A stretch of 44,694 bases of DNA, from positions 1 through 44,694 of the forward strand of contig CALBJW010000117.1 of the NCBI GenBank assembly GCA_937893145.1. The letters run 5' to 3'. Positions 1 through 7,788 of the stretch are shown one piece after another. Position numbers and translations under genes: made by a program. The stretch's first letter is position 1. Each line of letters starts with the position of its first letter. Source of the DNA: an uncultured Prevotellaceae bacterium. Lineage in GTDB: Bacteria; Bacteroidota; Bacteroidia; Bacteroidales; Bacteroidaceae. Under the pieces are notes generated by a model, which searched no databases, was not told the origin of the DNA, and worked only from the letters and a program-made list of their open reading frames with translations.

Positions 1-245
1 GATTTTTGTTTGGATTTCGAGCATCTTTGATGCGATCCATGATAAAATCGTCTATAAGAGCGACGAACTGGAGCGAATTTTAGTAAGGATTATAGTTGAA
101 GATTTTAAAATCAAAAACAAAAAATCTCAAATAAAATGCGCTCGAATACCTCGCTTTTGGGGAGTATTTTTTGAGGGATCGTCGCGTGCGCTCCTCGAAA
201 TCTCAACTAAAATCCAAATAAAAATTTAGAATCAACTATATTCGA
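1..245. repeat. Non-coding segment rich in imperfect inverted repeats
   Basis: No credible reading frame is present. Bases 1-17 (GATTTTTGTTTGGATTT) recur inverted at 210-226 with 15 of 17 matches. A nested pair, TATAGTTGA near 94-102 and TCAACTATA near 232-240, lies inside. AAATCTCAACTAAAATCC-type words and GCGCTC words also recur in both orientations. The outer left arm touches the window edge, so the element may extend further. It could be the end of a mobile element or an intergenic repeat family; no transposase is visible. Confidence 0.4.
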
Positions 246-285
246 ACATTCGAAACTTAAACTATTTACGACCATATATTTTAAG

Positions 286-400
286 CCAACCATACATCAC
301 TATACATAGGGGTGTCATACAACTATACATAGGGATAAGATGCTAAGTATCAATTTGTCATGATTGCATTTTATGGCTCGATGTATAGATGTATGGTTGG
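286..400. repeat. 13-bp inverted repeat enclosing a 13-bp direct repeat
   Basis: CCAACCATACATC at 286-298 is perfectly inverted as GATGTATGGTTGG at 388-400. Between the arms, ACTATACATAGGG occurs twice as a direct repeat (299-311 and 322-334, 23 bp period). There is no gene here. The layout (distant perfect arms, two direct repeats inside one half) could be a regulator-binding region or a small repeat element; the sequence does not decide. Confidence 0.45.
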
Positions 401-470
401 TTTGGGATTTTTCGTGAGAAAAGTGGACTTTTAGGGCTTTTTTAAAAACAAAATAATTCTTATGTACGAG

Positions 471-500
471 AAAAGCCCAGCTGAGAGTGCTGAGCTTTTT
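471..500. terminator. Putative hairpin terminator
   Basis: AAAAGC-C-CAGC (471-481) pairs with GCTG-A-GCTTTT (489-499) around a 7-nt loop, with one C/A mismatch, followed by a short T run on the plus strand. It could end a plus-strand transcript entering from outside the window, or lie downstream of the minus-strand gene ending at 701. The rest of 501-700 shows nothing recognisable. Confidence 0.4.
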
Positions 501-700
501 CCGTTATGACGGTATATGTTGCCGACATAAAAATTGAATTTTGAGAGAATAGACCATGTTTGGAATGAGTCTATAAGTAAGTTTTTTGAAGGAGTGAAAG
601 TTTCACAACTTGCGCCTTCAGATTGGTTTTTGTTTAAGCATCGATAGTTTAATATTCTGAAAAATAAAAGTTGTCTATGTGTGGGGAAAAGACTCCCGCC

Positions 701-1201
701 TTATTGTACCGACTCCACATTGTCCTCACTCTGGAGGGTTGGAATGGAATCGAGAACAGTGTTTGCCTTTGCACGACTCACATCCTTAATCTGAATGGCA
801 GACTCTATATCTACTGTCCTGATGTAAGGACTGATGGCTGTAGAGGCGCTTGGCTGTTCAATACCTGTGTTCGACATGGAATGCTCCACGATGTTGCTGA
901 CAGATATGAGGACTGCTACTATAGCGGCAGCACGGAAGAGAGGTGATACATGGCGTCGCAACTGGAAGATGCGAGTCTCACGCTTCTCTTCGCTGAGCAT
1001 CTTGAGCATGCGAGCATCGAAGTCTGTACCGAGTTCTTCTGCGTGAGCCTCTGTCTGGAACACGAAGATGTCACGGTATTGCATGAGATGGGCAGGTACA
1101 TCCTCCTGATTGAAGAATGAACGGAGAATCTGCTCTTCTTCGAGTGTTGTCATGCAGTCGAAGTAGCGATCCAGAAGTTGTTCGATGTACTTGTAATCCA
1201 T
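701..1201 (-). CDS. Anti-sigma-factor-like single-pass membrane protein (hypothetical)
   Basis: A 166-residue protein. The N-terminal part is acidic and helical (residues 1-75, starting MDYKYIEQLLDRYFDCMTTLEEE). One hydrophobic segment follows at about residues 88-103 (LFRAAAIVAVLISVSNIV), then an extracytoplasmic Ser/Thr-rich tail. This architecture, with a short cytoplasmic helical domain and one membrane span, is that of anti-sigma or sigma-operon accessory proteins usually found directly after ECF sigma genes in Bacteroidales. Here the nearest sigma gene (3900-4409) lies upstream on the same strand, with feoAB in between. The gene has its own ECF-type promoter at 1252-1276, which fits autoregulation by that sigma factor. 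The cytoplasmic part contains no obvious zinc-binding HxxxCxxC motif. The pairing with the sigma factor is inference. Confidence 0.6.
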   Translation of the reverse strand: MDYKYIEQLLDRYFDCMTTLEEEQILRSFFNQEDVPAHLMQYRDIFVFQTEAHAEELGTDFDARMLKMLSEEKRETRIFQLRRHVSPLFRAAAIVAVLISVSNIVEHSMSNTGIEQPSASTAISPYIRTVDIESAIQIKDVSRAKANTVLDSIPTLQSEDNVESVQ

Positions 1202-1251
1202 ATTCTCTTGGTCTTGGTTTATGAAGCTTTTTGATTGCCTTCTATCTGTAT

Positions 1252-1276
1252 GACGACTGAGAACAGGAAAAGTTAC
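1252..1276 (-). promoter_or_regulatory. ECF-sigma-type promoter upstream of the anti-sigma-like gene
   Basis: Read on the minus strand, GTAAC (1276 to 1272) and CGTC (1255 to 1252) are separated by 16 bp. AAC at -35 and CGTC at -10 with about 16 bp spacing is the general ECF sigma promoter grammar. The start codon lies about 50 bp downstream. The likely reader is the ECF sigma factor encoded at 3900-4409; this is inference. Confidence 0.5.
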
Positions 1277-1279
1277 AAG

Positions 1280-1314
1280 AAAAAGTGATTTTTTTCAAAA
1301 AAAATTAAAATCAC
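1280..1314 (-). terminator. AT-rich hairpin terminator of the feo genes
   Basis: On the minus strand GTGATTTT (1314 to 1307) pairs with AAAATCAC (1292 to 1285), followed directly by a T run (TTTTTC). The stem begins inside the stop codon of the small Cys-rich gene. It would separate feo transcription from the anti-sigma-like gene downstream. Confidence 0.55.
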
Positions 1315-1448
1315 CTCTTGCAGTATGGACAATCCCCTCCTCCACGGCATCCGCTACAGGGATGTCCGTCGTTCTTCTTCAGGGTGCGAAGGGCAAACCA
1401 TGCGGCACAGAAGATGAGAAGAAGTATGATGAGGGTTGGGATATTCAT
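1311..1448 (-). CDS. FeoB-associated Cys-rich membrane peptide
   Basis: A 45-residue reading frame starting MNIPTLIILLLIFCAAWFAL. It has an N-terminal transmembrane helix (residues 3-20), a basic stretch (RTLKKN) and a cysteine cluster CSGCRGGGDCPYC (C31, C34, C40, C43). This matches the small Cys-rich proteins that commonly follow feoB in Bacteroidetes, Firmicutes and other groups. Their role is thought to be accessory to ferrous iron uptake, possibly metal binding or FeoC-like, but is unproven. It begins 25 bp after the feoAB stop on the same strand and is very probably cotranscribed. A second CxxC pair next to Gly residues suggests iron or an iron-sulfur centre as ligand (inference). Confidence 0.85.
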   Translation of the reverse strand: MNIPTLIILLLIFCAAWFALRTLKKNDGHPCSGCRGGGDCPYCKR

Positions 1449-1473
1449 AATGTGTGATGAAGATTGATGTCGG

Positions 1474-3840
1474 TTAAGAGAGGATAATTTTAATAAGGTA
1501 CGCGCACACCCACGCGATAAGGCATTGTCCTACCACGATGAGAGTTGCCCATCGACTGCCTAACTCTCGGCGGATGGATGCTATGGCTGCCACGCATGGG
1601 GTGTAGAGAAGACAGAACACGAGGAACACATAGCATGTGGTGGTGCTGAGCATCGAGAAGAGTTGGTCGGTAGATGGGAAGAGGACTCCAAGAGTGGAAA
1701 CAACTGTCTCTTTTGCCATGAAACCCGATGCGAGGGCTGTCACCCATCGCCAATCACCCAGTCCGAGTGGTGCGAACAATGGTGCGAGTGTACCAGCTAT
1801 GCTTGCAAGTATGCTGCTGGATGTGTCTTCTACGAGTGTGAAGTGCCAGTTGAAGTTCTGCAAGAACCATATCACCATGCTCGCAAGGAAGATAACGGTG
1901 AACGCACGCTGAATGAAGTCGCGAGCCTTTTCCCACATGAGTTGGAGAGTGTTGCGCACTCCTGGCATTCGGTAGCATGGGAGTTCCATGACGAATGGTA
2001 CCGCCTCGCCCTTGAAGAGTGAACCCTTGAAGAGGAACGCCAACAGTATGCCCACAAAGATTCCCAAGAAGTAGAGTGAACATATCACCATACCGCTATG
2101 GTGAGGGAACATGGCTGCACAGAAGAAACTATATATAGGTAGCTTTGCGGTACAAGACATGAACGGAGTGAGCAGAATGGTGAGTCGGCGGTCGCGTGCA
2201 GAAGGTAGGGTGCGAGTTGACATTACCGCAGGAACGGAACATCCGAAACCTATGAGCATTGGCACGATGGAACGGCCTGAGAGTCCTATCTTACGCAGTA
2301 TCTTATCCATCACGAATGCGATGCGAGCCATGTAGCCTGAGTCTTCGAGCATGGAGAGCCAGAAGAAGAGAAGCACGATAAGCGGCATGAAACTAAGTAC
2401 GGAACCTACTCCTCCACATATACCATCGATGACAAGCGAATGGACCACCTCGTTGACATGAAGCGAGGTGAGGAGTGTGTCGAGCTGTGCTGTACACCAA
2501 TCTATACCCTCAGCGAAGGCATCCTGAATCCACGCTCCAACGGAGTTGAAAGTGAACCAGAACACGAATGCCATGATAAGCACGAAGGATGGAATGGCTG
2601 TATATCTGCCTGTAAGCACCTTATCAATAGCATTGCTGCGACGCTGTTCCTTGCTTTCACGAGGTTTGACAACCGACTTCTCGCACAACTTATGTATGAA
2701 CGAGAAACGCATGTCGGCTATGGCTGCAGCACGGTCGAGTCCGCGTTCATCCTCCATCTGACGAATGATGTGTTCGATGGTCTGCTTCTCATTGATGTCG
2801 AGGTTGAGTGCATCCATAGTGATGTGGTCGCCCTCGATGAGTTTGGATGCTGCAAAACGAACCGGTATGTTTGCTCGCTTGGCATGGTCCTCGATGAAGT
2901 GCATGATGGCATGAAGACAACGGTGAAGTTCTCCACCATTATCGTCTGCATCACAGAAGTCGAGTCGCTTTGGTGTCTCCTGATACTGTGCGATGTGGAT
3001 GGCATGTTCGATAAGTTCATCCACACCCTGATTCTTTGCAGCCGAGATTGGCACTACAGGTATTCCGAGTTCATGCTCCATCTCGTTGACAAGAACTGTA
3101 CCACCATTACCCTCCATCTCGTCCATCATGTTGATGGCAAGCACCATAGGAATACCCAATTCGAGGAGCTGAAGTGTGAGGTAAAGGTTGCGCTCGATGT
3201 TGGTAGCATCTACGATATTGAATATTCCGCTTGGGTGTTCATCAAGGATGAACTGGCGCGAAACAATCTCTTCGGCTGTATAAGGCGAGAGGGAATAGAT
3301 GCCTGGGAGGTCTGTAATCTCCGTATTCTTATGTCCCTTGATGGAACCCGACTTGCGGTCAACGGTAACACCAGGGAAGTTGCCCACATGCTGATTGCTA
3401 CCAGTAAGCTGGTTGAAGAGGGTGGTCTTACCGCAGTTCTGGTTGCCTGCAAGAGCAAAAGTGAGTTTCGACTGTACGGGATGTGAATGGTCGTGTTCGT
3501 ATGAGTGTCCTTCTATCTGGCGACGCTTCTGGTCCTCGATGTGGTAGTGTCCCTCTTCACCGAAGCCTGGGTGAGGACGAACAGAACGAGGACGAGCCGC
3601 TTCTCTCTTCTCTGGGATATTTGTAGAAACGGTTATCTGCTGTGCATCATCAAGACGGAGGGTGAGCAGGTAGTCGCGTATGAGCAACTGCATAGGGTCG
3701 CCCATAGGGGCAAACTTGATGAGCTTGACCTCTACACCTGGTATAACACCCATGTCGAGGAAGTGCTGGCGAAGTGCACCATCACCGCCTACCTCTGTGA
3801 TGATTGCTGATTGTCCAATTTGTAAGTCGCGAAGTGTCAT
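1474..3840 (-). CDS. feoB: Fused FeoA-FeoB ferrous iron transporter
   Basis: A 788-residue protein that takes up Fe(II) across the inner membrane. Residues 1-72 form a FeoA (SH3-like) domain. A linker of about residues 73-122 is His-rich (7 His within about 98-120, including GHYH and HDHSH). The GTPase domain follows, with G1 GNQNCGKTT (132-140), G2 region GNFPGVTVD, G3 DLPG (177-180) and G4 NMMD (238-241). The rest is a polytopic permease with the two Gate regions typical of FeoB (GFGCSVPAVMSTRTL and FMSCTAKLPIYS). FeoA-FeoB fusion is common in Bacteroidetes. A TATCTTTG promoter lies 30 bp upstream, inside the spacer after the sigma gene, so it can be transcribed independently of it. No clear Fur box was seen. 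Confidence 0.96.
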   Translation of the reverse strand: MTLRDLQIGQSAIITEVGGDGALRQHFLDMGVIPGVEVKLIKFAPMGDPMQLLIRDYLLTLRLDDAQQITVSTNIPEKREAARPRSVRPHPGFGEEGHYHIEDQKRRQIEGHSYEHDHSHPVQSKLTFALAGNQNCGKTTLFNQLTGSNQHVGNFPGVTVDRKSGSIKGHKNTEITDLPGIYSLSPYTAEEIVSRQFILDEHPSGIFNIVDATNIERNLYLTLQLLELGIPMVLAINMMDEMEGNGGTVLVNEMEHELGIPVVPISAAKNQGVDELIEHAIHIAQYQETPKRLDFCDADDNGGELHRCLHAIMHFIEDHAKRANIPVRFAASKLIEGDHITMDALNLDINEKQTIEHIIRQMEDERGLDRAAAIADMRFSFIHKLCEKSVVKPRESKEQRRSNAIDKVLTGRYTAIPSFVLIMAFVFWFTFNSVGAWIQDAFAEGIDWCTAQLDTLLTSLHVNEVVHSLVIDGICGGVGSVLSFMPLIVLLFFWLSMLEDSGYMARIAFVMDKILRKIGLSGRSIVPMLIGFGCSVPAVMSTRTLPSARDRRLTILLTPFMSCTAKLPIYSFFCAAMFPHHSGMVICSLYFLGIFVGILLAFLFKGSLFKGEAVPFVMELPCYRMPGVRNTLQLMWEKARDFIQRAFTVIFLASMVIWFLQNFNWHFTLVEDTSSSILASIAGTLAPLFAPLGLGDWRWVTALASGFMAKETVVSTLGVLFPSTDQLFSMLSTTTCYVFLVFCLLYTPCVAAIASIRRELGSRWATLIVVGQCLIAWVCAYLIKIILS

Positions 3841-3869
3841 ATATAGAAGTACAATGAATTTTGAGAGTG

Positions 3870-3877
3870 CAAAGATA
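3870..3877 (-). promoter_or_regulatory. Bacteroidetes -7 promoter element for feoAB
   Basis: TATCTTTG on the minus strand (plus-strand CAAAGATA), followed by CAC, is an exact match to the Bacteroidetes TAnnTTTG -7 element, 30 bp before the feoAB start. No convincing -33 TTTG was seen at 19-21 bp spacing. Confidence 0.6.
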
Positions 3878-3899
3878 GGAGTTTTTCCTTTACCTTGTA

Positions 3900-4409
3900 T
3901 TATTGCGAGTCGTATTTACTCAATTTTAGGTATTCCTCCTTCACTTGCTTACGAGCACGGAAGAGTGTGACCTTCACATCCGACTCTGAAATGCCAAGCA
4001 CCTGTGCTATGTCCTTGTATGATTTGCCCTCCACATCACGCAGTTGGATGATGGTGCGCTGCTTTTCGGGCAGTCGGTCCACGAGTGTCTCGATGATGCT
4101 TGTGCCTTCATTGTGGATGAGAGCCTCATCGGGCATAAGCTGATGTTCGTCTTCGTGGTCGTGAACCTGTTCGTTGAGCGAAAGGACCTTTGTGTTGGCT
4201 AATGCCTTGCGGTCGAGTGCAAGGTTACGAGCCATAGTGAGGGCATAGGATTCGAGGTTGAGAATCTTTTCGCCCTGCTGGATTTGTTTCCATATCTTCA
4301 GCAGACAATCCTGCACAATGTCTTCCGCCTCTTCGCGTGAGATGACGATGCGAAGAGCCGTACGGAAGATGATGTTCTTGAGTGGAAGGATGTCTTGCTT
4401 GAAGTCCAT
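3900..4409 (-). CDS. ECF-family RNA polymerase sigma factor
   Basis: A 169-residue sigma-70 family protein with only regions 2 and 4. Region 2 (about residues 10-80) contains AEDIVQDCLLKIWKQ, the core-binding and -10 recognition part. Region 4 (about 115-165) contains LPEKQRTIIQLRDVEG and a helix-turn-helix YKDIAQVLGISESDVKVTLFRAR that reads the -35 element. Its ATG begins right after the argB stop codon, so it is translationally adjacent to argB and probably cotranscribed with it. No anti-sigma gene follows immediately. The likely partner is the membrane protein at 701-1201, on the far side of feoAB, which has an ECF-type promoter. Target regulon and signal are unknown. Confidence 0.9.
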   Translation of the reverse strand: MDFKQDILPLKNIIFRTALRIVISREEAEDIVQDCLLKIWKQIQQGEKILNLESYALTMARNLALDRKALANTKVLSLNEQVHDHEDEHQLMPDEALIHNEGTSIIETLVDRLPEKQRTIIQLRDVEGKSYKDIAQVLGISESDVKVTLFRARKQVKEEYLKLSKYDSQ

Positions 4410-5204
4410 TTATTTTATTATAGTTCCGTGAGTGCCATCGATGGCATCAGCCTTAGTGATGATGACTTGCTTAACACCAGCATTTACTGCTGCAAGGGCA
4501 TTCTCAATCTTTGGTATCATACCACCGCTTACTGTGCCGTCTGCCTTGAGAGCCTCGAAGGACTCGGCTGTGATGAGAGGGATGACAGAAGCCTCATCAT
4601 CTGGGTCGGTAAGCACTCCTGCATGTTCGAAGGAGTACATGAGGGTGACATCGAAGTATGGTGCAAGGGCGCGTGCTGTCTCACTTGCAATGGTATCAGC
4701 ATTGGTATTGAGGAGCGAACCTTGACCATCGTGGGTGAGTGGTGCCATGATTGGCACGATGCCCTGTTCGATGAGTGTGGCAAGCATCTTACCGTCTGCC
4801 TTGTCAACATCGCCAACATAACCGAAGTCAACCATCTGTTCTGAACCATCGTCCATCTTTACCTTCTTGAGTGGACGCTTGTGCGAGAGGATGACATTCA
4901 TGTCTGCACCTGTAAGTCCGAGTGCATTGATTCCAATAGATTGGAGACGAGCCACGATGTTCTTGTTGACAAGTCCTCCGTAAACCATTGTCACCACCTT
5001 GAGCATCTCTGCATCTGTGACACGGCGACCGCCTATCATTGTGCTTTCGATACCAAGTTCGGCTGCAATCTTTGTGGCTGAACGACCGCCACCATGTACG
5101 AGGACCTTAGCACCTTCAATGGCTGAGAAGTCCTTGAGGAGTTGAGTGAGTGTGGCTTCGTCCTCTACGATTTTGCCACCAACCTTTATTACTGTAAGTT
5201 TCAT
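4410..5204 (-). CDS. argB: N-acetylglutamate (or N-succinylglutamate) kinase
   Basis: A 264-residue amino-acid kinase that phosphorylates the gamma-carboxylate of N-acylglutamate in arginine biosynthesis. Visible motifs are the N-terminal KVGGKI (7-12), the glycine-rich HGGGRSATKIA (37-47), the acyl-glutamate region GRRVTDAEML and the C-terminal SGGMIPK, all standard for ArgB. Length is normal. In Bacteroides fragilis this pathway uses succinylated rather than acetylated intermediates, so the true substrate may be N-succinylglutamate; the sequence alone does not settle this. The start codon overlaps the stop of the upstream peptidase gene (ATGA), and the sigma factor gene follows without a gap. 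No other arg gene is in the window. Confidence 0.93.
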   Translation of the reverse strand: MKLTVIKVGGKIVEDEATLTQLLKDFSAIEGAKVLVHGGGRSATKIAAELGIESTMIGGRRVTDAEMLKVVTMVYGGLVNKNIVARLQSIGINALGLTGADMNVILSHKRPLKKVKMDDGSEQMVDFGYVGDVDKADGKMLATLIEQGIVPIMAPLTHDGQGSLLNTNADTIASETARALAPYFDVTLMYSFEHAGVLTDPDDEASVIPLITAESFEALKADGTVSGGMIPKIENALAAVNAGVKQVIITKADAIDGTHGTIIK

Positions 5205-7372
5205 TTTAGATGATCTTCAAAATAACGTGTTATTGTATTGTGTAAGTGAATTCTGTCTTTACCCGACATGTTGTGTCCATCGCCTGGATATGTGAAGAGG
5301 TCTGGATATGTGTCGGCATCGATACATGCTCGCATGAACGAGAGTGTGTGCTGAGGAACACATGTGTTGTCGTTTCCTCCATAGATAACCATAAGGCGGC
5401 CTTTGAGGTTTTCGTAACCTTCTGGATTGGATTCTGGTGTGTCCATGTAGCGTTCACCGTACATCACCTCGTAGAAGCGCCAGTCGATAACAGGACCACC
5501 AGCAACACCGACCTTGAAGGTCTCAGGGTAGGTTGTCATAAGACTTGAAGTCATGAATCCGCCGAAGCTCCAACCATGCACACCGATGCGGTCGGCATCA
5601 ACGTATGGAAGTGACTTGAGATACTCTACTCCCTTCATCTGGTCCTTCATCTCCTCAACACCGAGGTTGCGGAATGTTGCCTGTTCGAAGGCAAGACCAC
5701 GATGTTCGCTACCACGATTGTCAAGGCAGAACATCACATATCCCTTCTGTGCCATCCAGATGTCCCAACCTCTTGCTCCGTAGTTGCGGGAAGCATCGAT
5801 ATTGTGGGCGTGAGGTCCACCATATACATATATAACGGCAGGGTATTTCTTTGTTTCATCGAAGTCGGTTGGGAGGATGAGACGGTAATAAACATCGGTC
5901 ACTCCATCTGCTGCCTTGAGTTTTCCTACCGTAATCTTTGGGACATTGTAGCCATTCCACTTCTCCCTTGCTGTAAATGCATTGACAGAGGTGTTGTTCA
6001 TCGTGCTAACAATGTCGATATGACGAGCGAAGATGGTTCCAGATGAATAGTTGTCGAGGATGTAATCACCATTAGGAGAGAGCGACACATTATGCCAACC
6101 TGTCTTATTGCCCAAAGAGAATCGTTCGCCGTTCATGCTAACGATGAAAGGATTCTTCTGAAGAGGGTCGAGTTCGTTGGAAGTATAAACGATGCCTTTG
6201 CCTTCGATATTGAAACCAAGCACCTCAAACACCTCAAACTTTCCCTTTGTGATTTGCGATATACGCTTGCCATTCTTAGCATCATAAAGGTAGATGTGGT
6301 TGTATCCATCCCTTCGAGACAAGTAGATGAACTTGGTTGCATCCCAAGGAAGGTATTGGATAGGGGCACATGGTTCCACATATTTCTCGTTATCCTCAGT
6401 GAAAAGAACACGGATCTTTTCGCCTGTAGTGGCATTATACTCTATACATTCAGCATGATTCTGGTCGCGGTTGATTTCGATGACATATACCTTCTTGGCA
6501 TCAGGACTCCAAGAGATGTTGGTGAAGTAGCGGTCTGTTGGGTCTTCTGTCTTGAGGTAAATAGTCTGTTTTGTGGAAATGTCATAAACTCCTACGCTGA
6601 CCTTATGGCTTGTCTCTCCAGCCATTGGGTATGGGTCTGATTCGAGAAGAGCGCAACGCGAAGCGACCTCCGCAGTATCATGTGCTGCATACATCTGAGA
6701 ATTGGCGTGTGGAGTGATGTTGACCTGTGGGTACTTTGATACCATGCTCTGGTCCATACGATAGAAGGCAAGCTTTGAACCATCAGGACTCCAGAAGGTA
6801 CCTTTCTCAATACCAAACTCATTGCGATGCACGCTTTCGCCATAACGGATGTCGATGCTACCATCGTTGGTGATTGTCAGCACTTTGTCGTCTGCCTGGT
6901 GAATATAGAGGTTGTGGTCCTTAGTGTAGGCTACCGCTAATGTCTTGTCGCACATATCCTCACTCTCTGCCTCTGGGTCGAGCTTCATCGACCAAACGAG
7001 TTTGCCTGTACTGACATTGATACAAGCCCTTTCGTTTGCCACCTTAGTCAACATGACATTTGGTCTGTCATTGAGGAAAGTGACATTATAGAAGTTTGGC
7101 ATTGGTTTCAAGCCCTTTGCCAGAAGCACTTCGTTGACTGTTTCACGCTTGAGGAAAAGCGTCTTATTTCCTGTCTGTCTGTTAACGGTACTACAACTGT
7201 CAACATCCAACTCAACTGCAATAGCCGCAAGCCAGGTGTAGTATCGGTTCTCTGGCTGCATACTTCTGTAAGTCTTACCACCAGGGATGAGGTCATCAAG
7301 TGTGAACTGTTTTTTTTGTGCCATAAGGATTAACGGAAATGCCATGAGGGCAAGCAAAAGAAATCGTTTCAT
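5201..7372 (-). CDS. Dipeptidyl peptidase IV-type serine peptidase (S9 family)
   Basis: A 723-residue exported peptidase. A signal peptide is visible at residues 1-18 (MKRFLLLALMAFPLILMAQ). An eight-bladed beta-propeller DPPIV_N domain (about 90-460) is followed by an alpha/beta-hydrolase domain with the nucleophile in GWSFGG (Ser near 602), Asp in GGNDNT (about 668) and His in GDGHNM (about 700). Members release Xaa-Pro dipeptides from peptide N-termini in the periplasm, feeding peptide catabolism. Its length equals that of well-studied Bacteroidales DPP IV enzymes. The usual GWSYGG is GWSFGG here, a conservative change. It overlaps folK upstream and argB downstream by 4 bp each, so it sits inside a biosynthetic operon. 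Confidence 0.92.
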   Translation of the reverse strand: MKRFLLLALMAFPLILMAQKKQFTLDDLIPGGKTYRSMQPENRYYTWLAAIAVELDVDSCSTVNRQTGNKTLFLKRETVNEVLLAKGLKPMPNFYNVTFLNDRPNVMLTKVANERACINVSTGKLVWSMKLDPEAESEDMCDKTLAVAYTKDHNLYIHQADDKVLTITNDGSIDIRYGESVHRNEFGIEKGTFWSPDGSKLAFYRMDQSMVSKYPQVNITPHANSQMYAAHDTAEVASRCALLESDPYPMAGETSHKVSVGVYDISTKQTIYLKTEDPTDRYFTNISWSPDAKKVYVIEINRDQNHAECIEYNATTGEKIRVLFTEDNEKYVEPCAPIQYLPWDATKFIYLSRRDGYNHIYLYDAKNGKRISQITKGKFEVFEVLGFNIEGKGIVYTSNELDPLQKNPFIVSMNGERFSLGNKTGWHNVSLSPNGDYILDNYSSGTIFARHIDIVSTMNNTSVNAFTAREKWNGYNVPKITVGKLKAADGVTDVYYRLILPTDFDETKKYPAVIYVYGGPHAHNIDASRNYGARGWDIWMAQKGYVMFCLDNRGSEHRGLAFEQATFRNLGVEEMKDQMKGVEYLKSLPYVDADRIGVHGWSFGGFMTSSLMTTYPETFKVGVAGGPVIDWRFYEVMYGERYMDTPESNPEGYENLKGRLMVIYGGNDNTCVPQHTLSFMRACIDADTYPDLFTYPGDGHNMSGKDRIHLHNTITRYFEDHLK

Positions 7373-7779
7373 TGTAATATTTGAGATAAAGGGATGAGCA
7401 CAAAGTCGCGCTCGTTGATATGTGGATGTGGAATAGTTAATTCTGGAGTTGAGAGGTGCAGGTCATCATAGAGCAAAATGTCTATGTCGATGATGCGGTC
7501 GTGATAGATGCCACCTACTGACTTGTGGGTGCGTCCCATGTGGCGTTCGATGTCTTGTGTGGTGCGCAGAACAGCAAATGGAGACAGGTCGGTCTCTACC
7601 CTTACGGCAGCATTGAGAAACGAGTTTTTGCTCTCGAATCCCCAAGGTGCTGTTTGCAAAAAGGCGGATTGAGCCTTAATGGCGCCAATCCGCATTTGTA
7701 TCTCCGAGATGGCTTGGTGCAGATTGTGCTCCTTGTCACCTAAATTTGTTCCTAAAGACAGAAAGACTGTGTGGGACAT
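7369..7779 (-). CDS. folK: 6-hydroxymethyl-7,8-dihydropterin pyrophosphokinase
   Basis: A 136-residue HPPK that transfers pyrophosphate from ATP to hydroxymethyl-dihydropterin, the step before dihydropteroate synthase in folate synthesis. Motifs seen are SLGTNLGDKEHNL at the N-terminus, the central FLNAAVRVET strand and HDRIIDIDILLYDD, corresponding to the RxxDxDIL metal and ATP site, followed by IPHPHINERDFVLIPL. It is slightly shorter than E. coli FolK (about 159) but complete. It lies 9 bp downstream of queA and overlaps the peptidase start by 4 bp, within the miaB-to-argB string. Confidence 0.93.
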   Translation of the reverse strand: MSHTVFLSLGTNLGDKEHNLHQAISEIQMRIGAIKAQSAFLQTAPWGFESKNSFLNAAVRVETDLSPFAVLRTTQDIERHMGRTHKSVGGIYHDRIIDIDILLYDDLHLSTPELTIPHPHINERDFVLIPLSQILQ

Positions 7780-7788
7780 ACCGTTTGT

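Noticed and set aside
2440..3486. Long plus-strand reading frame of 348 codons
   Set aside because: Entirely antisense to feoAB, whose domains and motifs are clear. The composition is that of a shadow frame (Cys- and His-rich, no motif).
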